Assembly: GCA_013152765.1 (NCBI GenBank) | Contig: JAADFT010000199.1 | Span: forward strand, 1 to 5,212 | DNA length: 5,212 nucleotides | Source of the DNA: Calditrichota bacterium | GTDB taxonomy: Bacteria > Zhuqueibacterota > Zhuqueibacteria > Oleimicrobiales > Geothermoviventaceae | Direction: 5' to 3' | Part shown: piece by piece, positions 1-5,212 of the stretch | Position numbering within the stretch: position 1 is the first letter of the stretch | Layout of the letters: every line of letters begins with the position of its first letter | Position numbers and translations under genes: made by a program | Notes under the pieces: generated by a model | What the model saw: the letters and a program-made list of their open reading frames with translations, nothing else | What the model was told of the DNA's origin: nothing | Databases searched by the model: none

Positions 1-221
1 GTCAGCCCGTAAGTCACCTTCGCCAGGTACACGGGTAGCTCGTAAGGGAACGGCCGGAAATTGTGCTTTGCGTAGGCGGCCACGGCCGTAACCGTGAGGC
101 GACCGGCAGCGTGGCTTCCAGCCGGCAGGCCAGCGGGTTGGGCACGCAACGAACCAGCTGTCGGGCACAGAAAGCCGAACACGAGGAAGAGAGCGACTGT
201 CAGGACGCGTTTGCTGAACAT
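1..221 (-). CDS. Exported protein of unknown function, N-terminal fragment (gene runs off the left edge)
   Basis: The ATG is at 221-219, and the frame stays open for 73 codons to the window edge, so only the N-terminus is visible. It begins MFSKRVLTVALFLVFGFLCP: a short basic start, a hydrophobic core and then a polar region with a probable signal peptidase I site near SLRA|QP (about residue 27). The export signal is therefore clear. After cleavage come a Pro/Gly/Ala-rich stretch and short segments of alternating character (RLTVTAVAAYA, PVYLAKVTYGL). These would fit the first strands of an outer-membrane beta-barrel, but that is inference from few residues. The start lies 9 nt beyond the stop of the Ig-domain gene. 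A modest AAGG overlaps that stop, 7 nt before the ATG, which suggests translational coupling. It is the last visible gene of the four-gene cluster. The family is not recognised. Confidence 0.75.
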   Translation of the reverse strand, partial: MFSKRVLTVALFLVFGFLCPTAGSLRAQPAGLPAGSHAAGRLTVTAVAAYAKHNFRPFPYELPVYLAKVTYGL

Positions 222-228
222 CGGTTCG

Positions 229-233
229 CCTTA
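229..233 (-). promoter_or_regulatory. Ribosome binding site overlapping the stop codon of the Ig-domain gene
   Basis: The minus strand reads TAAGG. TAA (233-231) stops the Ig-domain gene, and AAGG lies 7 nt before the ATG at 221. The overlap of stop and binding site, in a 9-nt gap, is typical of re-initiation coupling between neighbouring genes. Confidence 0.5.
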
Positions 234-2900
234 CTGGATGAGCAACTGAATTGGCACTGTGGAGGCCTGAACGTTGCCGTTCTGGCTTTCGACTTTGATC
301 GTGACCGGCGTGGCCGTCGGTTTCGCGTTCGGGTCGGTCGGGTCCAGGTTGTTGGTCAACTGCACCGTGTAGAAGTCGCTACCCGGGTCGTCCGTGCGGA
401 AGGTGTCCCAGCTCAGCTCGCCCGCGGAAGCCTTGGCGCTGATTGTCGAGCCCGGCACGATCGGGTTGCCGTTGATGTCGTGCAGCACGATGCTGATCGT
501 GGCCGACTCACCCGGGTGCAGCACGGTACGGTCGGTGGTCACCGTGAAAGTCGTGATGTCGCCGGAGAAGACGACGTTGCACACCGCCCAGACGCGCGCC
601 GAGTTCCCGTTGGCGTCCACACCCTCGGTGACGGCCAGAACGCGGGCAATGCCGTTGTTTTCGTTGCCGTCCAGGTCGAAATCGGGCACCGGCCCCGGAA
701 TCACCGTGTGCAGGTTCGGGTCGAAGAACGTGTTGTAGTAGCGTTCCACGGTGGGGTAAGGCTGCCCGGTGTGGAGCGTGACCGTGGCGACTCCCTCTTC
801 GTCCGTGTAGCCCGTGTACGTGGAAATTACCCCGCCCGTGGTCGTGAAGTACACGGCCGTGCCGGGGGGCACCGGGTTGTTGTACTTGTCGCCAACCACG
901 GCGACGATCTGGACGGTGTTGTTGACCACGTGCCAGCCGTACACGTTCACCGGTTTGGCGCCGACGGTCAGGTGGCTGGTGCTGGCGTCGTTCACGTCTT
1001 CGATGTACGGCGGGCCGGCGAAGATCAGAAATTCCGTGGCTGTCGAACTCACCTCGGGTGTCAGCGGCTGACCGAGGGAGTCGGTGACCACGGCGCGCAC
1101 CCGCACTGCGCCGGAGCGAATCCCGCTGGTGAACGACACTTCAGCTTTGCCGTTCACGGTTGGAACCGGCTCGGTGGTGCTCAGGGTCTCGCCGCCGCCC
1201 GGCGAAGCCACAATCTCGAAGCGGACGTAGGTGCCGTCGGCCACGGCGTTGTTCCGGCTGTCGCGCACGTCGGCTGTGATCCGGAGCGTCTGGTTGCGGC
1301 CGCTGTCCTTCACTCCCACCGATTTCGGGTCGCAGGAAATCAACACGCTGTTCGGTGGGCCAGGCCGCAGAACCACCGTGGTCTCGCCGGAAACGCCTCC
1401 GGCTTTGGCCACGATGGTGGCGACGCCGGTTTGGCTACCGGAAAATTGCGCCTGGGCAACGCCGTTCTGGGTCTGCGCGCGCTCGGTGATGTGGCCGAGA
1501 TCCGCCTCAAAGGTAACCACTGTGCCGTCGGCCACGGGATTCCCGGCGGCGTCGTAAACGTAGGCGCGGACTCTCGTCACCGTCACCCCGTCAGCGGGAA
1601 GGGAAGAAGAATCCGCCACTACCGAGATGCTCGCTGGTCCTCCGGCCACGTAGCGAATCGTCACCGTGTCGCTCAGGGCGCCAACGGAGGCGCGCACCAC
1701 GGCCAGCCCCGGCTTGGTGTCGCTGACCAGCTTGGTGGTGGCCACGCCGCCAGTGGTCTGCTGGTAGCTGTCGAGTCTCCCTTTGCCCTCCAGGAGCTCG
1801 AAGCGTACGGTGGTGCCGTCTGGCACGGGGTTGCGACTCGAGTCGGAGACGGTGGCGGTGATTTCAGACGTGCTTGTTCCGTCCGCCTGGAGCACCGCTG
1901 GCCGGGCCTGGAGCGTCAGGTAGGTGGGCTTCGACTCGCCCAGGTAGATGCGCACCGTGTCGCGCAGGGCATTCCCGACCGTGCCCACGACGGTAGCCCA
2001 GCCCGTTTGGGTGCCAGCCCGCAACTTCACGGCGGCGGTGCCACTTGCGTCCGTCTTGACGCGCGCGGGAATGGTGCCAAGATCCGTGGCAAACACCACC
2101 GTCAGGTCCGGAACAGCCACGTAAGAGGTGGTTTCTTTCACAACCGCGGTTACGACGGACTCGCTCGTGCCGTTGGCAACTAACCGCGTTGGGTTCGCGG
2201 AAATCTCAAACAGCAGGCCTCGAAACTCGACCGTCACGGTGTCTTTCAGCCCGACAGCCTGGGCCACAACGGTTGCGGTGAGGTCCTGGTGACTTGCTTC
2301 CGACAGGAGCTCCACCGCGGCCTCGCCAGAAGAATCGGTGAAGACGTAGGCAGGTTCCAGTTCTCCGTGGTCGGTGGACAGCGACACCGGTTCGCCGCGG
2401 CGCGGTTGCAGGTCGCTGCCCCGGAGCTGAATGTGAAGCGTTGCTACGGAGACGCCGTCGGCCAGAATCGAACGCGGTTCGGCGGTCAGGTGAAAAAGCG
2501 CGGCGCCGACGGTGTCGATCTTCACCGAAGCGGTGGCCTGGCAGTCGTCGCCGCACCGCGCTGTGATCGTAACCTGACCCACCTGTGCCGGAGCTGTGTA
2601 CAGGGCCAGGCCCTGACCCAGCGAATCCGACACCAGCTCGGGCGGCTCCACCTGGCCTGTGGTTGCGGAGAGACGCACGGTGGCGCCCGACACGGGACTG
2701 TCGTCTGCGTCTGTCACGAAAACGCGGACCTGTGCCTGGTCCCCAGGCGCCAGCACATCCGGCGAAACCGTGACGACTATTTTGGCTGCTTTGGCGCTGG
2801 CTTTGTCGCCGCTGTCTTCCAGGGGCGACTTGCGCGAGCAGAAGACAAGCGACGCTGCCAGAAACAGCAGCCCAGCGGTTGTGATCTTCCTGATCGTCAT
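231..2900 (-). CDS. Putative surface lipoprotein made of tandem bacterial Ig-like (Big_1/invasin-type) domains
   Basis: This is an 889-residue protein. Residues 1-20 are a basic start plus hydrophobic core ending in LVF, followed by Cys21 and a Ser/Lys-rich tether, as in a lipoprotein. Phe at -1 of the lipobox is unusual, so lipid anchoring is likely but not certain. From about residue 40 come six Ig-like repeats: roughly 40-130, 133-226, 230-320, 325-418, 421-512 and 515-628. Each starts with a V..SP/A.P..L.ADG-like strand, and several share a NPV.DGT.V.FE motif (357-368, 454-465, 550-562). A GVA...F..G...G.A.V.A-type strand pair follows. Residues 629-780 form a longer, diverged unit with an acidic DxDxDG segment at 740-750. 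Residues 781-889 form a last Ig-like unit. CGDDC at 116-120 could form a small disulfide. Family knowledge: such chains are extended stalks of adhesins, invasins and other surface proteins. There is no catalytic motif and no C-terminal sorting domain. It starts 18 nt after the beta-helix gene. The adhesin role is inferred. Confidence 0.9.
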   Translation of the reverse strand: MTIRKITTAGLLFLAASLVFCSRKSPLEDSGDKASAKAAKIVVTVSPDVLAPGDQAQVRVFVTDADDSPVSGATVRLSATTGQVEPPELVSDSLGQGLALYTAPAQVGQVTITARCGDDCQATASVKIDTVGAALFHLTAEPRSILADGVSVATLHIQLRGSDLQPRRGEPVSLSTDHGELEPAYVFTDSSGEAAVELLSEASHQDLTATVVAQAVGLKDTVTVEFRGLLFEISANPTRLVANGTSESVVTAVVKETTSYVAVPDLTVVFATDLGTIPARVKTDASGTAAVKLRAGTQTGWATVVGTVGNALRDTVRIYLGESKPTYLTLQARPAVLQADGTSTSEITATVSDSSRNPVPDGTTVRFELLEGKGRLDSYQQTTGGVATTKLVSDTKPGLAVVRASVGALSDTVTIRYVAGGPASISVVADSSSLPADGVTVTRVRAYVYDAAGNPVADGTVVTFEADLGHITERAQTQNGVAQAQFSGSQTGVATIVAKAGGVSGETTVVLRPGPPNSVLISCDPKSVGVKDSGRNQTLRITADVRDSRNNAVADGTYVRFEIVASPGGGETLSTTEPVPTVNGKAEVSFTSGIRSGAVRVRAVVTDSLGQPLTPEVSSTATEFLIFAGPPYIEDVNDASTSHLTVGAKPVNVYGWHVVNNTVQIVAVVGDKYNNPVPPGTAVYFTTTGGVISTYTGYTDEEGVATVTLHTGQPYPTVERYYNTFFDPNLHTVIPGPVPDFDLDGNENNGIARVLAVTEGVDANGNSARVWAVCNVVFSGDITTFTVTTDRTVLHPGESATISIVLHDINGNPIVPGSTISAKASAGELSWDTFRTDDPGSDFYTVQLTNNLDPTDPNAKPTATPVTIKVESQNGNVQASTVPIQLLIQ
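1017..2783 (-). repeat. Coding repeat array: six Ig-like domains of the lipoprotein
   Basis: Six successive units of about 90-115 codons lie within the Ig-domain gene. Shared landmarks are the ADG after the first strand (units 2, 4 and 5; ANG in unit 3) and the NPV-ADGT-V-FE strand. At DNA level the latter gives near-repeats at 1797-1832, 1506-1541 and 1215-1253, which all contain gtgccgtc followed by an acgg-containing stretch on the plus strand. Units have diverged too far to be recent duplications, and lengths differ. Units 7 and 8 (231-1016) are more diverged and are not counted here. Confidence 0.7.
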
Positions 2901-2906
2901 CCCCGT

Positions 2907-2912
2907 CTTTCC
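2907..2912 (-). promoter_or_regulatory. Weak ribosome binding site of the Ig-domain lipoprotein
   Basis: The minus strand reads GGAAAG, 6 nt before the ATG at 2900, inside the 18-nt gap after the beta-helix gene. It matches the consensus less well than the two upstream sites. The start is supported by the signal peptide that begins immediately at this ATG. Confidence 0.5.
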
Positions 2913-2918
2913 AGGTGC

Positions 2919-4595
2919 TTAACGCAACAGCGTGATTTTTCTGCAAATCTGCGTTCTTCCCTGACGCAGAACTACCGTGTAGACTCCGCTCGCCAGCTGT
3001 TGTCCGCTTTCGTCGCGGCCGTCCCACTGCAGACGGTGACTTCCCGCGCTCAGCCTGCCGCGGTAGAGCTGCGTCACCAGCCTGCCGCGAACGTCGTACA
3101 CGCTGACGGTGGCTTCCTGCCCCGCCTGGTCCTCCGGCACGTCCAGCGAAACGAACAGGCTCGGGTTAGCTGGATTGGGAAACGTGCTTAACTCCAGAGA
3201 CTTTGGCGTCTGGCTGCTCCGCACCTCCACTGCCTGACTGACGTGCCTGGTGCCGTCGAGATCGACCTGGACCAGCCGGTAACTGCCGGTGCGGGTGGCA
3301 GGGTAGGCGTAGTGGTGTTCGCGCGCTGTAGTACCGTTGCCCGGCACGAACCCGAGCGTTTGCCAGGTTGCGCCGTTTTCCGAGAACTGGACCAGAAAGC
3401 CAAAATTGTCGGTCTCGGAGGCTGTAGTCCAGAGTAGTTTCCCGTCCGACCAGACGAGAGACACCAGCTCAACGGGCACGCGCTGGTCGTCTGGGTCATG
3501 TTCAAAGGCACCCATGTCCGGCGCCTCCCCCAGGTACTCCACGTCGCCGGGGTTGAGGGGATTACCGGTGTCGATGCAGGGGCTTTGGGCCGAGAGCGTC
3601 AGGTCTGTGCTGTCGGGCCACAGGAACTTCGGATCCTCGGAGATGTTCTGCCACAGGTCGCACGAATCGCTCCTGATGTTCACGGTCACGTTGACCCCGA
3701 GCGTGGTCATGTCGCCGTCGTAGTTGCTCGTGGCGTTGTTCCACACGTCGTTGTAGGAGACGGAGACGTTCACCGGTGTGTACACACCGACGCCGACGTC
3801 GTTGTTGACCACGATGTTGGACGAGACGACACAGCTGCTCGTACTGACCACGATCCCGGTGAGATTGCCGACGATCGAGTTGTTTGCGATCACGGCGGAG
3901 TCTGCCTTGTCCACCTGGATGGCCACGTCCCCGTTGTCGCGGAACACACAGCGCCGGATGTGAGGCACACCGGTGCCGGACACAGTCAGAGTGGGCTGGA
4001 GGTCGCCGAGGGAGTTAGCCGTGAACGTACACTGCGTAACCCAGGGCGAAGCATCCTGGATGCGCAGAGCTGAGTTGGTGTTCCCTGTGAAGGTGTTGCC
4101 CTCAATGTTGGGAGTGGCGCCAGTCTTGCAGTCCATGCCCGTGATGTTGTTGGTAAACGTGCTACCCATCACGTCGAGCGAGCATGCCACGGCGACCACG
4201 CCAGTCAGGGCGTCTCGAATCTCGACGGAGATGAGCAGCGAAGGAGGAAAGGCGCTGTCGAAGTACAGAGAGCCCCAGTAGCCAGCCTGGGCCAGCGCGC
4301 CTTTGAACACGACGGGGAGCGAGTCCGTCCCGATCGCAATCAGGGTTCCGTACACCTTCAGGTTGCAGTTCTGCGAAAACTCCACGACTACGCCCGAGTC
4401 GATCCAGAGACTGTCGCCCGCCGGCACCGTGACGTCTCCGACGACCTGGTACGGTGAACCCAAGGGAGTCCAGTTGCCGCTCACCGTGCCCTGCACGATT
4501 GTGCCGGCCTGCAGTTGGGCTAGGGGCCAGCAAAGCAGCGCGACCGCTACCACTGCCAGAATTCGGTTTTCCCTCCGGAAGATTGAAGTGTGCAT
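2919..4595 (-). CDS. Secreted right-handed parallel beta-helix protein with FlgD/T9SS type A-like C-terminal sorting domain
   Basis: This is a 558-residue protein. Residues 1-30 are a Sec signal peptide (RILAVVAVALLCWPLAQLQA, cleavage probably AQLQA|GT). Residues 31-125 are a beta-rich cap. Residues 125-320 carry irregular beta-helix rungs, for example STFTNNITGMDC (145), NTFTGNTNSALRIQ (167), CVFRDNGDVAIQV (216), NNSIVGNLTGIVV (238) and SNIVVNNDVGVGVY (259). The stretch SPCIDTGNP...PDMGAFE (338-365) is the usual end motif of such helices. Residues 373-460 (VPVELVSLVW...TASETDNFGF) match an FnIII-like module of secreted FCB-group proteins. Residues 471-558 contain FPNPANPS, VSVYDVRGRLV, WDGRDESGQQLASGVY and a basic end CRKITLLR, which is the FlgD-Ig-like sorting domain. 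Family knowledge: such domains guide export by type IX secretion and are often cleaved, while beta-helices commonly bind or act on polysaccharide. No catalytic residues are identifiable, so no enzyme activity is assigned. The ATG has a strong AAAAGGAGG site 5 nt upstream and lies 22 nt after the small membrane gene. Confidence 0.93.
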   Translation of the reverse strand: MHTSIFRRENRILAVVAVALLCWPLAQLQAGTIVQGTVSGNWTPLGSPYQVVGDVTVPAGDSLWIDSGVVVEFSQNCNLKVYGTLIAIGTDSLPVVFKGALAQAGYWGSLYFDSAFPPSLLISVEIRDALTGVVAVACSLDVMGSTFTNNITGMDCKTGATPNIEGNTFTGNTNSALRIQDASPWVTQCTFTANSLGDLQPTLTVSGTGVPHIRRCVFRDNGDVAIQVDKADSAVIANNSIVGNLTGIVVSTSSCVVSSNIVVNNDVGVGVYTPVNVSVSYNDVWNNATSNYDGDMTTLGVNVTVNIRSDSCDLWQNISEDPKFLWPDSTDLTLSAQSPCIDTGNPLNPGDVEYLGEAPDMGAFEHDPDDQRVPVELVSLVWSDGKLLWTTASETDNFGFLVQFSENGATWQTLGFVPGNGTTAREHHYAYPATRTGSYRLVQVDLDGTRHVSQAVEVRSSQTPKSLELSTFPNPANPSLFVSLDVPEDQAGQEATVSVYDVRGRLVTQLYRGRLSAGSHRLQWDGRDESGQQLASGVYTVVLRQGRTQICRKITLLR

Positions 4596-4600
4596 ACGGG

Positions 4601-4609
4601 CCTCCTTTT
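4601..4609 (-). promoter_or_regulatory. Ribosome binding site of the beta-helix protein
   Basis: The minus strand reads AAAAGGAGG, 5 nt before the ATG at 4595. It sits wholly in the 22-nt gap after the small membrane gene, so the two genes share a transcript but the second has its own strong start signal. Confidence 0.85.
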
Positions 4610-4617
4610 GTTCATCC

Positions 4618-4836
4618 CTACGACATCAGCACCACCACACCGTAGAACAGGAAAAACGCCCCGACAATCAGCAGAAAGCCTCCAAACGGTCGCCGGTGTG
4701 CAAGGGCAAAGTGATCGGTGGCGACCACGCGGTTGCCGAGTTCGCTCAGACGAACCACAGTGTGAGGGTGCGTCAGGAGGAGCGCCCCGACGGTAACGGC
4801 CACAATTCCTGCGACTAACAAGACAGCCTCAAGCAT
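4618..4836 (-). CDS. Small two-helix inner-membrane protein of unknown function
   Basis: This is a 72-residue protein. Residues 3-21 (EAVLLVAGIVAVTVGALLL) and about 51-71 (FGGFLLIVGAFFLFYGVVV) are transmembrane helices. They are joined by a polar loop of about 30 residues holding HPHTVVRLSELGNRVV and a basic HRRP just before the second helix. The basic loop predicts, by the positive-inside rule, that the loop is cytoplasmic and both ends periplasmic. The gene is real despite its size: a perfect AAGGAGG lies 6 nt before the ATG, the product has two clean hydrophobic helices, and the stop is only 22 nt before the next gene. It is the first gene of the visible cluster. I have a general impression of similar small membrane proteins with an LSE-N-R loop in other bacteria but cannot name a family. 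It might assist membrane or envelope assembly of the products downstream, but nothing shows this directly. Confidence 0.85.
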   Translation of the reverse strand: MLEAVLLVAGIVAVTVGALLLTHPHTVVRLSELGNRVVATDHFALAHRRPFGGFLLIVGAFFLFYGVVVLMS

Positions 4837-4842
4837 ACTCAG

Positions 4843-4849
4843 CCTCCTT
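4843..4849 (-). promoter_or_regulatory. Ribosome binding site of the 72-residue membrane protein
   Basis: The minus strand reads AAGGAGG, a full match to the anti-Shine-Dalgarno core, 6 nt before the ATG at 4836. It is the best argument that this short frame is translated. No convincing -10/-35 pair is visible upstream; TACAGA at about 4865-4870 on the minus strand is a poor -10 candidate with no good -35. Confidence 0.85.
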
Positions 4850-4878
4850 CTACTGCAATCGGTTCTGTACCGGGAATC

Positions 4879-5003
4879 TTGAACGTGCTGCGTCTACTAC
4901 GTTCGATTCGGGAAGCAAAGCCAAAACTGGCGCGAGGCGCGTTCGCCCGGGGATCAAGTCCCCGGGCTAGCAAGAAGATCCACCTGCTGGAGCAGGCTCT
5001 CCT
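4879..5003. repeat. Multi-hairpin intergenic repeat, copy A (REP/MITE-like)
   Basis: Copy A aligns without gaps to copy B at an offset of 192. By hand count, 81 of 109 bases are identical between 4892-5000 and 5084-5192. It holds three inverted repeats: GAACGT/ACGTTC (4881-4886 with 4899-4904); a 9-bp perfect stem GCCCGGGGA/TCCCCGGGC (4945-4953 with 4959-4967) with a 5-nt loop; and CCTGC/GCAGG (4983-4987 with 4992-4996). Conservation is highest in the second and third hairpins. From memory, similar paired hairpins with a short AA-rich linker occur as dispersed intergenic repeats in environmental bacterial genomes, but I cannot verify the family here. Confidence 0.75.
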
Positions 5004-5021
5004 CACGCAAAGATCAGCAGT

Positions 5022-5037
5022 CTCCCACCGTGGGGAG
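5022..5037. other. Small hairpin in the spacer between the two repeat copies
   Basis: CTCCC (5022-5026) pairs with GGGAG (5033-5037) around a 6-nt loop ACCGTG. It lies in the ~65-nt spacer between the copies and has no counterpart to the left of copy A. There is no T-run, so it is a poor terminator, and its function is unknown. Confidence 0.35.
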
Positions 5038-5066
5038 CATGTGTCCCTGAAAGGTCAACCGCATTT

Positions 5067-5195
5067 TGACGTAGCAGAACTAAGTCTACTACGTCACATT
5101 CGCGAAACAAAGGCGAAAGCAGCGCGTGGTTTCTCCGCCCGGAGATCAAATCCCCGGGCTACCAAAAGAAGCCGCCTGCTAAAGCAGGCTTGTTT
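5067..5195. repeat. Multi-hairpin intergenic repeat, copy B (REP/MITE-like)
   Basis: This is the second copy. It carries TGACGTAG/CTACGTCA (5067-5074 with 5089-5096, an 8-bp perfect stem), GCCCGGAGA/TCCCCGGGC (5137-5145 with 5151-5159, one A-C mismatch) and GCCTGC/GCAGGC (5174-5179 with 5184-5189, loop TAAA). On the minus strand the main hairpin is entered through GTAG (5162-5159), the tetranucleotide typical of REP elements mobilised by REP-associated tyrosine transposases. The last hairpin is followed by TTGTTT on the plus strand and by a T-rich stretch a few bases on along the minus strand, so weak terminator activity is possible. Weaker similarity to copy A may continue to the window end. 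Confidence 0.75.
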
Positions 5196-5212
5196 CAGGC
5201 GAGGCTAAGCAA

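Larger units (their letters stand above)
4837..5212. other. Non-coding upstream region of the gene cluster
   Basis: This stretch of 376 bases has no supported gene. It contains the leader and strong ribosome binding site of the membrane protein gene, then the two hairpin repeat copies and their spacer. The promoter of the cluster should lie here, but no consensus-like element is convincing. The frame open from a TTG at 4879 to 5208 is explained by the repeats and is not called. Confidence 0.6.

Noticed and set aside
63..2183. 706-residue open frame on the plus strand
   Set aside because: It lies antisense to the Ig-domain gene. Its composition (His, Arg, Gly, Val and Ala rich, no domain pattern, no signal) is that of a shadow of a GC-rich gene.
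2206..3027. 273-residue minus-strand frame overlapping the start of the Ig-domain gene
   Set aside because: It is an Arg/Gly/His-rich out-of-frame reading of the real gene and crosses the end of the beta-helix gene. No ribosome site or domain supports it.
2289..3191. 300-residue open frame on the plus strand
   Set aside because: It runs antisense across the junction of two well-supported genes and shows low-complexity shadow composition with no recognisable motif.
4860..4900. Sigma70-type or Bacteroidota-type promoter for the cluster
   Set aside because: TACAGA on the minus strand is a weak -10 and no acceptable -35 (or -33 TTTG) lies at the right spacing, so no promoter is called.
4881..5200. 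CRISPR array
   Set aside because: There are only two copies, about 74% identical and ~125 bp long, with internal hairpins. No short identical repeats with regular spacers occur, and there is no cas gene.
5174..5200. Intrinsic terminator at the last hairpin of copy B
   Set aside because: The stem is only 6 bp and is followed by TTGTTT rather than a clean T-run, and no plus-strand gene ends here. It may have weak activity but is not supported as a dedicated terminator.
4879..5208. 109-residue plus-strand frame with two similar basic segments (LLRSIREAKPK... and LLRHIRETKAK...), starting at TTG
   Set aside because: The two halves are simply the hairpin repeats, kept in phase because the 192-bp offset is a multiple of three. 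The 28 differences counted between copies fall 8/10/10 on codon positions 1/2/3, with no excess at the third position. There is no ribosome site before the TTG, and palindromic stems explain the sequence.

Overview
The window looks like a piece of chromosome from a GC-rich, Gram-negative, probably uncultured bacterium of the wider FCB group (Bacteroidota/Chlorobi relatives such as candidate division KSB1, Calditrichota or Zixibacteria). The main evidence is the C-terminus of the 558-residue protein. It carries the FPNP...NPS / YDVRGRLV / WDGRDESGQQLASGVY signature of FlgD-Ig-like, T9SS type A-like sorting domains, preceded by a VPVELVSL...W.TASE.DN.GF module common in secreted proteins of those phyla. 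The exact phylum cannot be fixed from this window.

Layout: all supported genes lie on the minus strand and read right to left as one tight cluster. In transcription order they are: (i) a 72-residue two-helix membrane protein (4836-4618); (ii) a 558-residue secreted beta-helix protein with a C-terminal sorting domain (4595-2919); (iii) an 889-residue putative lipoprotein built from a chain of bacterial Ig-like domains (2900-231); (iv) the first 73 codons of another exported protein (221 to beyond base 1). The three gaps are 22, 18 and 9 nt, so co-transcription is very likely. The last junction looks translationally coupled. No promoter could be placed with confidence, but it should lie upstream of 4849.

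The rightmost ~375 bases (4837-5212) hold no convincing gene. They contain two diverged copies, 192 bp apart, of a ~125-bp multi-hairpin element that resembles REP/MITE-like intergenic repeats. A frame is open through both copies, but differences between the copies fall evenly over the three codon positions, which argues against coding.

Working picture: the cluster encodes envelope or surface components. It has a small membrane protein, a protein probably exported and processed through a C-terminal sorting domain, a long Ig-chain protein probably anchored by lipid, and a further exported protein whose short visible part would fit an outer-membrane barrel. A role in adhesion or surface structure is inference from architecture. 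I see no defence system, CRISPR array, transposase, tRNA or rRNA. The genes are recognisable as family types, and the least explained parts are the repeat pair and the small leading membrane protein.
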